Source of the DNA: Pleurotus djamor
Lineage: Eukaryota > Basidiomycota > Agaricomycetes > Agaricales > Pleurotaceae
Assembly: GCA_029747585.1 (NCBI GenBank)
Contig: JAPEVF010000043.1
Span: 1 to 64,000, forward strand
Direction of reading: 5' to 3'
Length of the DNA: 64,000 nt
The notes beneath the pieces were generated by a model, which saw only the letters and a program-made list of their open reading frames with translations, did not search any database and was not told the origin of the DNA. This document shows positions 18,289 to 30,552 of this stretch, one piece after another. Every line of letters begins with the position of its first letter. The stretch's first letter is position 1. A program made the position numbers and the translations under genes.

Positions 18289-20772
18289 ATGAGTAACCGG
18301 CCAGCGAGGTCCGCCAGTATACCCATCCCAAGGAATACCTCTTCCTTACCTTCGCCGTCGCGAAATTTGGAGACGGTTCTGTCTGTGCCTTTCTTACCCC
18401 CTCATCGACCTCGAATTGTATCAGGATCCACTAGTCACACTCGACTCATCTCGCCGGATGACCACAGAGGTCTCAGTGCTTCCCATGTCCCCCGCCACCC
18501 AGGGTCTAATCCAGCTATGCCTCCATTTACCAGTGTTTCGCCTGTTCGACCGACCTCTCGCTCGCTTACTTTGACGTCCGGGATACCTCAGCGCAATACC
18601 CAACGAATCCCATCCTTTGAGCCCCGTATCGTGAGAGGGGACAGCTCGTCTCGTACCCAACCAGACGTGGTATGCTTGCCTTCTTCATCCACTTCAGTAT
18701 CCGTACCTTCGTCTAGGACTCGACGAACGAGTGGCACCGGTGTTAGAGCGCCCAGTGCTCAACGAGGTCCATCAGCCGTTCCCCACTCCGTAGGCTCTTC
18801 TAGCGAGCCTTCCAATATACCTAGCACATCCTCGGCCTCCGGCTTTCCACGACCAGCGTATTTGGAACACTCGGCGCTGAGGCATCTCCTTCGAACGGAG
18901 GAACCCCCTCAATTGCCCGCAAGGAAGGTTGACACTCCTGCGGGCAGTGGCTTTGGAGTGGGATCCAATGAACGGGCCAGCCCCTCCATGGATAGCGATG
19001 ACGATGGTACTGGGACGCCCCCTCGGGCTATGTCAGCTTCTCCTAGGGCTACATCGCGGTCGAGGTCTGCGATCAAGCCCGCTGCCATCACTCATGCCAT
19101 CCTCCCCAGCAGGTGGTCAGAGGAGCACCGACATCAATCCCTGTCTGTCTCCTCTGACGGGCGGGAACTCACCTTCCAAGGTAAGCTCCAGTCTTCTCTC
19201 CGTTTACCGTTGCTTACTCTATTCTAGCCAATTCTTTGAACGGTGAGAAAGATTCGGCCGCAGCCAGAACAATACATCCTGCGCCGGCTGCCTGCGGCAT
19301 CTACTACTATGAAGTTGAGGTCCTCAGTAAAGGGCCGAAGGGGAGGCGAGTTGCTATTCAGATATCGATTCCATTCTTCTGACCTTTACTTGATCAGCTA
19401 TGCGAGCGTTGGGTAAGTTCACGCCGTTGCATAGTAATCTTAATTAACGCTTCACAGTTTCTCTGGTCCCGACATCAAGCTCAATCGTTTACCTGGATGG
19501 GAGAGGAATTCATGGGGTTATCATGGTCACGATGGATATACGTATGCCTCAGATCGAGAAGGTCAAACATTCGACGCTGCGTTCCAGAGTATGTTTTCTC
19601 TCTCGTCCTTCAATCATCTGATCTCACTCGTCACTCTCCATCAGCTGGTGATATTATTGGTTGTGGCATCGATTTTACCACTCGACGGATGTTTTACACC
19701 CGAAATGGATCCTTCATCAGTATGTTTCTACCTCCTCTTACAGATTTGTTGTTGACGGTTTCTAATAGACCACGCGTTTGACAATGTTGGGAAGGATGGG
19801 GATATATATCCTGCCGTTGGCATGCGACATAGCGGCGAAAGTCTTCGAGTCAACTTTGGCCAGGATCCATTCAAATTTGACATTGAATACCACATTCAAC
19901 AGCAACGGAGCACGGTCTGGAACTCTATCCTGATGACACCTATCAGTGGGCAAGTCGTTGAAGGGCGCCCAGGAGAAGTTTCAGAAGAACAAGCGAAAGG
20001 CAGAATTAACAAGTTAATTCTGTCGTATTTGGCACATCATGGCTACGCTCGTACCGCTCGTGCTTTCCAAATGCAGATTGCGCACGCGAGGGAAGGGATT
20101 TCTGGCGATGCGGATGTTGAGATGGAGGGGACGGGTGTTGATGAAGCTTTGGAGAAGGAGATCGAGCAACGCACACACGTTGTACACGCCGTGATGGATG
20201 GGGACATCGACAATGCGATAGAGGAGACCAAGCGCTGTTACAAGGAGGTACTGGAAATGGATAATGGACTTGTCTTGTTCAAGCTCAAGTGTCGGAAATT
20301 TGTGGAGTTGGTGATGACGGCCACGGAGATGAAGGACAAGATGGGGAATGGAGCTGACGACGATGGGATGATCATGGACGTCGATGAAGATAGTCATCTG
20401 GCTAACGGCGAGGCTGTCGCTGCCTACGAGAGAACTCTGACGGATGCTATTGCGTATGGCCAAACCCTGAACAACGAGTTTAGGGATGACAAACGACCCG
20501 AAGTCCAAGAAATACTGAAGCGCACTTTCGGCATTTTGGCGTTTTATGATCCTCGCAAGGCGTCGGGCAGTACACCGGACGTGGTTGGGAAGGATTCCCG
20601 CCTGGAACTAGCCAGCGAGGTGAATCAAGCGATACTTAAATCGCAAGGTAAGCCTACGCAGCCTATACTGGAAACGGTCTACAGGCATACGGCGGGGTGT
20701 ATAACTCAACTGGGACTTCTGGGTGTTGGATCTGCGGCCTTTGCAGATCTGCAGAAAGAACTTCTGGAATAA
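18289..20772 (+). CDS. GID1: RanBPM/Gid1 (Vid30)-type protein with SPRY, LisH, CTLH and CRA regions
   Basis: Six exons (18289-19180, 19228-19345, 19398-19412, 19458-19588, 19645-19719, 19769-20772) give 744 residues. A long Ser/Pro/Arg-rich leader precedes a SPRY domain ([48 protein letters not shown]). LisH ([21 protein letters not shown]), CTLH and a C-terminal CRA region ([20 protein letters not shown]) follow. In yeast and animals this protein is a scaffold of the GID/CTLH ubiquitin ligase. Intron 19346-19397 appears to use a GC donor, and the next exon is only 15 nt, restoring a YASVGFSG run expected in SPRY domains. Confidence 0.9.
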
Positions 20773-21044
20773 CCATGGTGGTTGATGGGGTAATGCCGTC
20801 TCACGCGCTCTGTGTTTTATCTATTCTGTACGTTTATTGTAATTGTAAGTAGAAAGTTGCTTTGGTGCTGATTTGAATGAATGCCCACTCCCGTTCACTT
20901 GTCCAAATGTCAAGATCGTCGATCGGGCGCTCAATTATTTGTCAGCACAGGCGCCCTGCGCAGTCTCCGAACTTGGAATGTGGTCGCAATCCCACCGTAC
21001 TCCGTCTTGTCAAACCCTCTCAACGTTAACAACGCTCCCCAACC

Positions 21045-24000
21045 ATGGCGACGCAACCGGTCTTGGAGGAAGGAAAGCTTCTCAGCGAAGCTCTCAATAC
21101 CGTCAAGATTCAGGTTCAGCAGATGAAGCGTCACTTGGTACGTCAGCTTCATCATATTATTGAACCAATGTTTGAGGTAAATATTCTGGCTACAGGAATT
21201 GGATCAACTTATGGACGCATTGAAAAGTGCGAGTCTTATGTTGGCTGAGCTTAGAACTTCTTCGCTGTCCCCCAAACAGTACTATGAACTTTGTGAGTCT
21301 AATATGTCCGCGTATGCGTTTCTTTCCTCATGATTTTACAGACATGGCAGTATTCGATGCCCTGCGACACCTTTCGAACTACCTTTACGACGCACATACG
21401 CAAGGACGGCATCATCTCGCCGACCTCTATGAACTAGTTCAATACGCTGGCAATATCGTTCCTCGGCTTTACCTCATGATCACAGTTGGCGCCGTTTATA
21501 TGTCCATACCTGAAGCACCCGTGAAGGAGATTATGAAGGACATGATGGAAATGTCTCGTGGTGTGCTCCACCCTATACGCGGTCTTTTCTTGAGACACTA
21601 CCTCAGCGGGCAAACCAGGGATCATTTACCAGTGGGAGTCGACCCAGGGTGAGATCCATGGCCACATGAACGCGCGCTATTGCTGACCTTCTTTTGTAGA
21701 CCCGTTGGATGCCTTCAAGACTCTATAGCATTCGTGATAACCAACTTTATCGAGATGAACAAACTCTGGGTTCGTCTACAACATCAGGGACACTCGCGTG
21801 ATCGAGAAAAGCGCGAGTTGGAACGGAGGGAGTTGAGGATATTGGTTGGCACAAACCTAGTCCGTCTAAGTCAACTGGATGGAGTGGACTTGGATATGTA
21901 TCAGCGAACGATACTGCCTAGTGTGTTGGAACAAATAGTCAATTGCAAGGACGTCATTGCTCAGGAATATCTAATGGAGGTAGTGATCCAGGTGAGCCCT
22001 CCGTCCGCCCTTGTATCTCAATCATGCTGAACAGCAATAGGTTTTCACGGATGAATTCCATCTACACTCATTGGGTCCTTTCCTTTCCGCAACCGCCCAA
22101 CTGCATCCAAAAGTTAACATTAAACAAATCGTAATTGCGCTCATCGATCGGCTAGCAGCGTATGCTGCACGTGAAGCCGAGAGTGAGGACCCGGAGGAAA
22201 CCAAGAGACAGGAGGAGGCGGCTGCGAAGCGTCTAGCGGAGAAGGTCAAACTCCAGAAAGCCCAGAGGACGGTACGCGATACGTCGATTGTTGCGGCAGT
22301 TACACCGACCACAGAGGCAAGTCCATGGGGTGCCGTGTCGCCCCCACAATCACCACAGGCTACTGTCGTCCCGGAACCGAGCATAACGGAAGTTAATGGC
22401 GCGAATGGGGCTGCGGATGGTGAAAAGGTGGATGAGAAGGGAAAGAGTCCAGAGGTACTTGGGGCGCCTGTGAAGAAATTTAGAGGAGTTCCTGAAGACG
22501 TTCGACTGTTCGAGGTCTTCTGGGGGCAGGTAGTGGAGTTGATAAAAGTGAGTTTTACCAACATAAATATTGTGGCCGTCCTAATCACGTCCTGGACAGG
22601 CCCGCCCCGATTTATCAATACAAGATATTACAGCCCTATTGGTCTCGTTAACAAATCTGTCATTGAGTTGTTACCCAGACAGATTGGAGTATGTCGACCA
22701 AGTTCTAGGGTTCACCGCCGAAAAGATCAAGGAATTCACTGAGAGGTTTGCGCACTCGCAGCGTCATATTCATTGTCGTTGATGTCGTTTTACAGTCCGG
22801 ATCTACATACCCAACAAACCGCGTCAAACCTAGCTGCCCTCTTAGTCGCTCCGATCAACTCATACCAATCGGTCCTGACTCTCCTCGCTATACCCAATTA
22901 CGTCCCTCTGCTATCTCAACAACTATTCTTTACTAGGCGGTCTATCGCCCACTCTATCATCTCCTCGGTTCTGAAGAATGAAACAATAATCGAAACACCG
23001 GAAGATTGTGACGGTGTTCTGGAGCTGTGTCACGTCCTCATCAAGGACCAAACGGATTCCTCGAACCCCAATGCTAATAGCCACCAACCTAATGCCAAGG
23101 AAGTGCGTCGGCAAGGCCCACACCTTGTTGAGCGTGAGGAGATGGCGGAAGAGCAGGGGTGGGTTGCTAGGATGGTTCATCTCTTCCGCGCTGAGTCCCT
23201 GAGTGTGCAGTTTGAGGTGAGAAGCTCCACAGTTCGTGTCTCATCTAGGCATCCATTCTTACTTTGATTGCCGTAGCTACTGCAAGTTGCACGACGGCAT
23301 TTCGAAGCCGGTGGAGAACGCATGCGGTTCACTTTCCCCGCGTTGATCACGTCTGCTATCAAGATATGTAGACGGTACAAGGTTGCACAACATTTGGTAC
23401 GTTTATCTCCTTTTCTGGTTATGCTCTCTGGCCTAACTTCGCTTCCTAGGAGCCTGACTGGCGGACGAAAGTCGCTAACGTTCTGAAGTTTGTTCGTCAG
23501 CTAACGTCCATCCTGGCTACTCAAGTTGAGGCACCTACAATCGCGCTTCGATTGTTCCTCCTCGCTGCGCAAATAGCCGACGAATGCGACTTCGAAGACC
23601 TCACCTACGACCTCTACGTTCAAGCCTTCAGTGTCTACGAAGACTGTATATCCGAATCTCGCGGACAGTTACAGGCTATTACGTTGATTATTGGCACGCT
23701 CGCTGGCGCGAAGGTGTTCGGTGTTGATAATTATGACACGCTGGTTACCAAAGCCGCGTTACATGGCGCGAAGCTGTTGAAGAAGAGTCATCAATCGACG
23801 GCTGTTGGTCTTGCGAGTCATTTGTGGTGGCAGGAGTCGGCTCCTGGTCCGGATGGGGATTCTGCTGTCGGGAAAGAAGCAAACACGGAGAATTCGTCGC
23901 AGGCGGAGGATGGGGAGGATGCACCGAAAGCAGTAGGTTGATTTTCGATCCGTAGTGGTTTTTGATACTGATAGCATCATCTCTAGTACCCTCATCAAGA

Positions 24001-24461
24001 CAGCAAGCGCGTTCTGGAATGTTTGCAAAAGTCACTGAGGATAGCCAACTCGGCTATTGAGGAGATCGTGACCGTTCAACTCTACTGCGACACCCTTGAT
24101 CAGTATCTTTACTATCTCGACCGTGGTGCTCCAGCTGTGCGTCGATTTCTCAGTCCCTTTTCACACACTGTCTGATCATCACTCCTGTCAGGTTGCTCCT
24201 AAATTCGTCAACAGCTTGGTTGAGCTCATCACGTCAAGTATTGACGCGATCTCTTCCCCCGATGTCCACCCGTCTCAGAGAGCACCTCCAGGGCTGCTGG
24301 AGGGGGTCCAAACGCCTGAGATGATCACCCGGCATTTCCGGAATACGCTGTTGCATATCCAACGAAGGAAAGGCGCCGCAACTGCCGATGACGCGAGCGG
24401 TGGTAGTTGGGACGAGGTTGATGTGGTCGGAGCTTTGTTGAAGATGGGCATTGCTCGATAG
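21045..24461 (+). CDS. VPS35: Retromer subunit VPS35
   Basis: Eleven exons (21045-21137, 21196-21292, 21342-21648, 21700-21991, 22041-22547, 22600-22745, 22796-23216, 23277-23396, 23450-23932, 23987-24136, 24192-24461) give about 961 residues, somewhat longer than the usual 790-940. The N-terminus carries the VPS26-binding signature [10 protein letters not shown] and [10 protein letters not shown], and the remainder is the helical solenoid. Retromer sorts cargo from endosomes to the Golgi or plasma membrane. A charged, low-complexity insert with Ala, Glu and Lys (about 22165-22470) and a second one near 23840-23930 explain the extra length. The ATG at 21045 has a good context (ACCATGG). It lies 272 bp downstream of the Gid1-like gene on the same strand. 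Confidence 0.93.
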
Positions 24462-25702
24462 CTGTCACTCTATCTTTTGGAGCTTTTTATACGTCGGCTC
24501 CATATGGACTCGTATGTTGTGGACATTAATGCTTGTAGCGTGCACCCGCCTTGTCGGTGCATGTGCATGTTGTTCTTTCGTTGGCTTAGATCGCCTGTTT
24601 CTGATGTTTGTATTTACTTATCTGGATTAGTAAGAGTACACTCTTCTTCGCTGTCTCAAAAGCAGTGCACCGCGTGCTCTTAATCCTGGTTTCTTCACTG
24701 GTGCTAGTGAAGGTTACAGGCGAGCATCTTCATGACGTTGGGTGGTCTAACTCCGAACCTCCGCGATTACGAAGCCCGACCGAATTTCATGCGCGGGACT
24801 TGATCGAGTTGAACTCAGATTCAGCGCCCAGTCACTGTAGAGCACTTACTCTTAAGTAACTTGTACCGTGCCCCCATCGCCTCTGGGCCACTGGCTGCAG
24901 GTGTCTCACAATTTCTCTTGAATACTGAAGCATATCTGGGTAAGCTTCTGTGCTTAACCCTATGATTTTTGAACATTGAACAAGGCTAAACGTTCGAATA
25001 CTTACACTGCTTTTCCTCATCGACGGACGAACCAATCAGCACTCGCATTCTGGCCTTCGTCACCTTCAATCCGCCAATCCTCTTACTTGGGCCCGTCGCG
25101 CCCACTCTGAACTCTAGTTTCAGTGACTTCTTCAACCTACTGCTCTTTGTCTGCATGGCTGAAGCTGTAGCTTTGTAGAGCCTAGTTGACAGGCTGGCCC
25201 CGACTTGACCACTATCCTAGAAGGCGTAGGTCTTACTTTGTTAGCGCGCGAAGATCCCCTTTTGTTGGATGCGAGAACCTGGTGGACGGCCACGGTCACA
25301 AGGCTGCTCCGTCGTTGTCCGGACATTTAGGACACCTTTTGCATTGGTGCGTGTCTACGTTGGGAGACGTGGTGTACGGTGTCACACAAGAGTTCGACAT
25401 GTCTCTTTTTCCAAGTCGATGGTTCCAAGATATTCCATCTCATTATTTATGGCCCTCTTGGATTCCTTGAAAGTAGTACCACCTGCTGCCGCAGATCCCT
25501 TCCTTGTTCTGCGTTGTCTTTAGAGGGCCTTGCGGTCCATCATCGTACCCAAGTCGCACTCAGAACCGTTTGTACGCACTTTCAGTTCTCGTCAATTCGG
25601 CACTTACCCAGTTCACAAACTTTACCTCCTAGATAAATATATTCGCGCCAGATCTGTTCGTCCTGAGGCCTGAGGCCTGAGGCCTGAGGACCCGGTCTCG
25701 TA
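24462..25702. other. Intergenic stretch with a short tandem repeat
   Basis: No gene is supported. Near 25664-25690 the 7-bp unit CTGAGGC occurs about four times in a row, just before the F-box remnant. Frames such as 25186-25470 show no recognisable domain. Some of this DNA may be decayed sequence upstream of the remnant, but no alignment to the F-box body was visible. Confidence 0.5.
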
Positions 25703-25828
25703 CGGACCTTACGAAAAAGAATAGAGATGGGAGTACCTCTACGTAAACTCATTTGTAAGGACTGTGACATCCCTCCCAATATGTTGGACAAATTGAAGAA
25801 GCTTGTTGAGGTAGAATGTACTAGTTAG
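25703..25828 (+). pseudogene. Remnant of the C-terminus of an F-box gene
   Basis: 41 codons plus a stop encode a segment (TLRKRIEMGVPLRKLI ... MLDKLKKLVEVEC) that matches the last 40 or so residues of F-box copy 2 (34090-34220) at roughly three quarters of positions. No F-box domain or leucine-rich body is visible upstream. It lies in opposite orientation to the two F-box genes and about 35 bp from the 3' end of the FAD gene. It shows that a third copy of this F-box lineage once reached this place. Confidence 0.75.
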
Positions 25829-25863
25829 TAGCCAAGATAATATACTTCTAAGATCACTGGTCA

Positions 25864-27706
25864 CTACCAGTCCTTCAATATTCTAGCACCCTCGCCTCTT
25901 TGGATCTGCTCTGCGACCAGCCGAGCACTGACAACACAGCCCTCTAGCAGCGGAATACCCTTCGCCGCGTACGCACCACAAAACCACAACGGCACCCCAG
26001 CACCACCCGCTTCCTCATGATTCAACTCCTCCACACTTCTCGCATTCCCCTCCCACCCAAAGCCCTGCAACCGTCCCAACCGCGGCTCCGTAAACCACCC
26101 TCCATCAACATACAACTCCTCCAATGCCTTCTTCGACGCCTTCGTCAGCACCGCCCTCTCCAACTTGGATACACTCAAAATACACTCCTCTCGAGGGGGT
26201 ACGATTGGATTCGTCGTTTGGTATACTTGCTTCGGGTAATTTTTGGGTATCTTCAGTACATGTGTAGCCATTGTATGTGTTGAAGGGACGCATAACGATT
26301 CTTCTTCGTCTTTCGATTTTTCGTCCGTGGGTTGAGAAGAGGTTGCATCTAGGAGGATCATATTTAGGTCCCTGTGGTCGTCGACGTTATCTGGGAGCAA
26401 GCTTGAGTCTGTGTGGTTTATCACGATTGATTGTCGATATTCGAATTTCTTGATACACTGTATTTGCGTGGCGACTCGTTCGAACTGTCTTGAATCTCTC
26501 GGGAGAGCCGCAGCGTATGACTCTAACAGCGGAACAGCCCTCGTCGCCTGTGTCGCAAAGATAACATGAGAGAACCCATCGTAGCTGGTTGTGTGGCCAG
26601 CAGTTACGCATCTGATCGACGCGAGTTTGGGGTTTTGAGCGTCAGGTTCAATAGAAACGATGGGCGTTCCGAGACGGATGTGTTTGATGCATTTAGTTAG
26701 CCTGCGCACCACATCCCTGACGCCATTCTCAACAACGTAGTGGTGGGTTCCCAGGGTAAGCCACATATAATCTAAAGCATCGATGAGCGTTTGAATCAGT
26801 TCGATTTCCCCCTTCCCAACATCCAGACGGGAAACACGCACCAAGAAACTCTTCCATCGGATGAGCTTGGACATCCTCCTCTCCCGTCGTACACACCGCA
26901 GAGAAGGTCGGTATAAGAATATTCGCCACGAAATCTTGCCATATCGAGTCCAACCCAAGCAGTCTTGCGACCACGCCCCTCGGCGTTGTCTGTACGCTCC
27001 ATTCTCTAAACGACATCTCCCGCAGTTTCCTCGATCGAAGGAAGGGAAGAGACATCCATGCAAACCGGGAGAAACAGAATACCAGCTGCAGCATCATGAA
27101 CGCATACGTCATGAAGCAGATGACCTGTGTATACGTCTGGACTAGCCAGTTCGCGTTCGCGGTTTTACTCTGCTCGTACGGCGCCCATACCTTCGACGGT
27201 ACGCTAATCCCACGTCGACCAGAAGCACCATCGTAGATGTGCTGTGTTGTTATACGACGCGATTTGTCGTGGACGTTTAACCAAGAAAACGAGTAGGAAA
27301 AGTCGGAGATACGAGAAGACACGCCGAGGCGTTTGTAGAGTTCAATTAGTTGGGGGTAGTAACCTGTTTCGCAAGACCAGAAATTAGGAAGAAGATAAAA
27401 GAGACGGATGGACTGCGCACCTCCTTGGAAGGATCGCATGGGAACGTCGATACGCCATGTCTCGTCGCTCTCTGGGACGGGCAGTGATATAGAAGACGAG
27501 TCCATACCAATGGAAGCTGCCTACCACAGATGTCCTAGTCAACGCCCGTCCACCTTCAAAATTACAGCGCAACTCACCTTTTCAAACAAATGCACCTCAA
27601 ACTCCACGTCTCCATCATTCTCCTCCCGTTCCCTCGATAGTAAATACGCAGCCGTCAACCCAGCGAGGCCACTCCCCACTACAGCGACCTTGACCGTCTT
27701 CTTCAT
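25864..27706 (-). CDS. FAD-dependent oxidoreductase, flavin amine oxidase-like
   Basis: Three exons (27706-27578, 27520-26842, 26771-25864) give 571 residues. The N-terminus has the dinucleotide-binding fold KVAVVGSGLAGLTAAYLL ending in HLFEK, then the DVPMRSFQGG segment. A hydrophobic middle part (about residues 150-185) suggests membrane association. The C-terminal LWFCGAYAAKGIPLLEG is the FAD-contacting region typical of this superfamily. Related proteins in fungi and bacteria are annotated as NAD(P)/FAD-binding amine oxidases, and the substrate is unknown. Introns 27521-27577 and 26772-26841 were set by frame and by the joined EEFLDYMWLTLGTHHYVV motif. Confidence 0.85.
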
Positions 27707-29473
27707 GGGTGTTTCACGTATCGTACGAGTTCCTGCGGGAGTTGGCTATTATTAAAATAGCTCTGCGATGCAAGCTTTCAAACGTGTAGACGGGCTCGTG
27801 GGAGTTGCTGTGGGCCACGGCAATGCTGATTGATATGAAGAGGTTTTTCAGAGGAGGGCGACCGTGTCAGCGTGCAACATGGAGTAACCGAGTAACCACG
27901 GCTCTTCGGTAACACACCCGGGTCGCGTCAGCCAGCCAAGGAGGTCTAGGTATTGCATGTTCACAGATGTTCACCGGCAACAGCTGTAAGATTCGAGATT
28001 TTGATGTGAGTCGGAGAGTGGATGACGCTCTCTGTAATTAGATTTGAATCTCTGATGTTGGCGGTACGCCCAAATGAAACCAGGCTACAGCGTCAATCAG
28101 ATGAGATTCCACGGTCGTATGCCGCATCGTGCCGCATCGCACAGTTGCTCATGCGCGATACTTCAACGTCTCCATGGACGGCCAGCATGCAACTCTTGCA
28201 ACCAGTAGTAGTATATATGTATTAGACTTATAGTGGACAAGTTCATAAAGCAGATAGGGACTGGACTCGAAGAGGTCATCAATTCATCACGTAGCTTCGC
28301 ACATCCCCCTCAACCTCCATCTGCATCGACTTGACGCCTCATGCACAGAGCCCACGAAAGGGAAGAGAGCGACGCGCTCTCGCCAGAAGGATAGGGACGA
28401 CCACCATCAAAAGTCTCCTAGCGCACCCCGAGGGCGTGAACGTGATAATCGACCTCGTCGAATACACACGGAGTGGAGAAGAGAAGCCTTTGAGTACTCA
28501 AAGGAGAGAGCGTCGAGAGCAAAGGCAGGAGAAAGATATACATGCCCAAGGGAATCCTGTACTCCACCACATCTGCCCGCGCAGCGTATGACTTGGAGGA
28601 GAGTGCGCCGAGGGGGAGGAATACTAACCTTCTCAACGAGGGCACGTATTGCGGGAGGCTCTCGTACTTGTCCTACCCGGCCCATCAATATTTGCACAAG
28701 AGTCCAAGCAGCAATGGTTTCTGCATGTCGGACAGTGGAGCGAGGCTTCATGTCTTTCCCGTCAGCTGAGCGCGAAAATCTTGGGCCAGCAACCCACATG
28801 CCTCGTAGATACCGTAGGCAAATGGACCTCGACGTCATAAGACGCTCAATGGTTATCTGAATAAACTGTTGGTCGGGTTACTGATATGTTGCAAGGAGTT
28901 GTGTCATAATCAACTTACCGCTGATGTCGATAAGTGACGTGCAAGTAACACAGAGCCAGACGAGGCTACAATTGGCCAACGGGGGTTGGAAACGAGTGCA
29001 AGATATGATAGAGTATATATCCGTCCGCTTGTCCTTGGTAGTGTTTTAAAGGTTGGAAGAAAATGGTAATTAAGCATATCAAATTCGAGTGTCAGAAGAG
29101 TGTCAGAAGAGGCCTCGAGTTGCATGGATGCGACGCGACCACCGTTACGCGACAAACCCACACGTCTATGATCCATGACTTCTTTCATGACTGTGGTAGT
29201 GCGCATGATGTTCGCCGGGTGACTCGGACTGGGGTTGATAGACATACGCCAGATGGGGTGATCATGGTGGTTGGGGAAAGAAAAGTAGCCAGACGTTGTC
29301 GAGACCACGGTTCTAGTTGTAGTCCGTCTGTAATCCCTGCGCTGTGATTGGCTGGAGGGAAGCGACCACCGCGAACCAAACAGACAACAACAAGCCATCG
29401 GTTTAGTCATATGCCCGAATTGGCGATTGACCACAGCACAACGCACTGTTTCGACTTCTTGTTTTCTGCCACC
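27707..29473. other. Intergenic stretch without a supported gene
   Basis: About 1.8 kb between two divergent genes. Frames at 28331-28591 and 28407-28838 overlap on opposite strands without recognisable domains or consistent splice sites. The promoters of the FAD gene and ISA1 should lie at its two ends. Confidence 0.5.
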
Positions 29474-30196
29474 ATGGCCTCACTGACAACTCGTATATCG
29501 CGCTTCAGTCGCTCAGCTCGTCTGCCGCACACTCACTTTGAGCCAGCAAACATCGGACAATGTTCGAGGAGAGCGTTGATGTCCGCACTTCGATCTGGTC
29601 CAGACCACCACCCGCTTCCGTCACTGGCCAACTCACCGCCTACCATCGTACCCTCAACTTCTTCGCTTTCCCCAGACGCAGCTTCGCCTCAGACCGCAGC
29701 GCCCCCTCCACCCGCACCCAAGGCAGAGAGACCAAGGCCAAAGATACGATCCGTAAAGGCCGCACTATCCATTGTACGTTCCGTGATCGCTACTACAGCC
29801 GCCCTAGATTGATCAGTGCTTTTGTTGAAGACCCCATCTGCGGTGGAACGACTCAGAGCTCTCCTGAAGGGCCCGACGCCTCAACTTATACGAATAGGTG
29901 TCAAGAACAAGGGATGCGCTGGCTTGTCTTACCATTTGGAATATGTCGAGAAGCCCGGAAAATTTGATGAGATCGTCGAACAAGATGGTGTTCGGGTGCT
30001 CATAGATAGCAAGGCACTTTTTTCGATAATTGGAAGCGAGATGGACTGGAAGGAGGACCCCCTCAGGTATGTCATTGATCGTACCATTTCCACACCCGGT
30101 CTCTCAAATCCCCCCCCAAGTGCAAAGTTCGCGTTCCGTAACCCCAACATCAAGGACGCTTGTGGATGCGGAGAATCCTTCAGCATCAACTCGTAG
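29474..30196 (+). CDS. ISA1: Mitochondrial iron-sulfur assembly protein ISA1 (A-type, ISCA1)
   Basis: Exons 29474-29773, 29831-30066 and 30121-30196 give 203 residues. The start GCCACCATGGCC is an excellent context. A long Ser/Arg/Pro-rich leader without acidic residues near the start fits mitochondrial import. The A-type domain has TPSAVERL, GVKNKGCAGLSY, FSIIGSEMDW and the C-terminal CGCGESF. The three conserved Cys bind the iron-sulfur cluster during maturation of mitochondrial 4Fe-4S proteins. Intron 2 (30067-30120, 54 nt) keeps the frame if retained. Splicing restores the typical EDPLSAKFAF join. Confidence 0.93.
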
Positions 30197-30552
30197 TATT
30201 GATTCCCGGGATATCCCATCTAGACCAGACAATGATGCCGGACCTGCATTCACTTTGTATCGCTACATACAGCTCCCTACTCTCGACCTTGACACTCTAT
30301 ATCTATCAAGTCTTCAACTAATTGGAAGTCCCTGCACGCCCATCTATTTCCCATGTCGGTGCGAGCTGCAACGTCCCAGCAGGTAAGTCTTAGGTCTGTG
30401 TCACCTAGTGACCACCAGCAGGCGAAGAAGCCCAATCATCAAATAAATGACATGATCGTCGACCAAGTCGTCTTCCCGACGAACTGATGTCATCATGCAC
30501 ATTGGCCGCGTAAAAGCAGCCGCGCCGCCGCACCCAAGCACCTCGATACCCC

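Noticed and set aside
26772..26841. Frameshift in the FAD oxidoreductase
   Set aside because: A 70-nt GT-AG intron accounts for the change of frame and restores the conserved DYMWLTLGTHHY segment.
28407..28838. Minus-strand frame of 143 codons
   Set aside because: No domain, overlapped by open frames on the other strand, no splice pattern.
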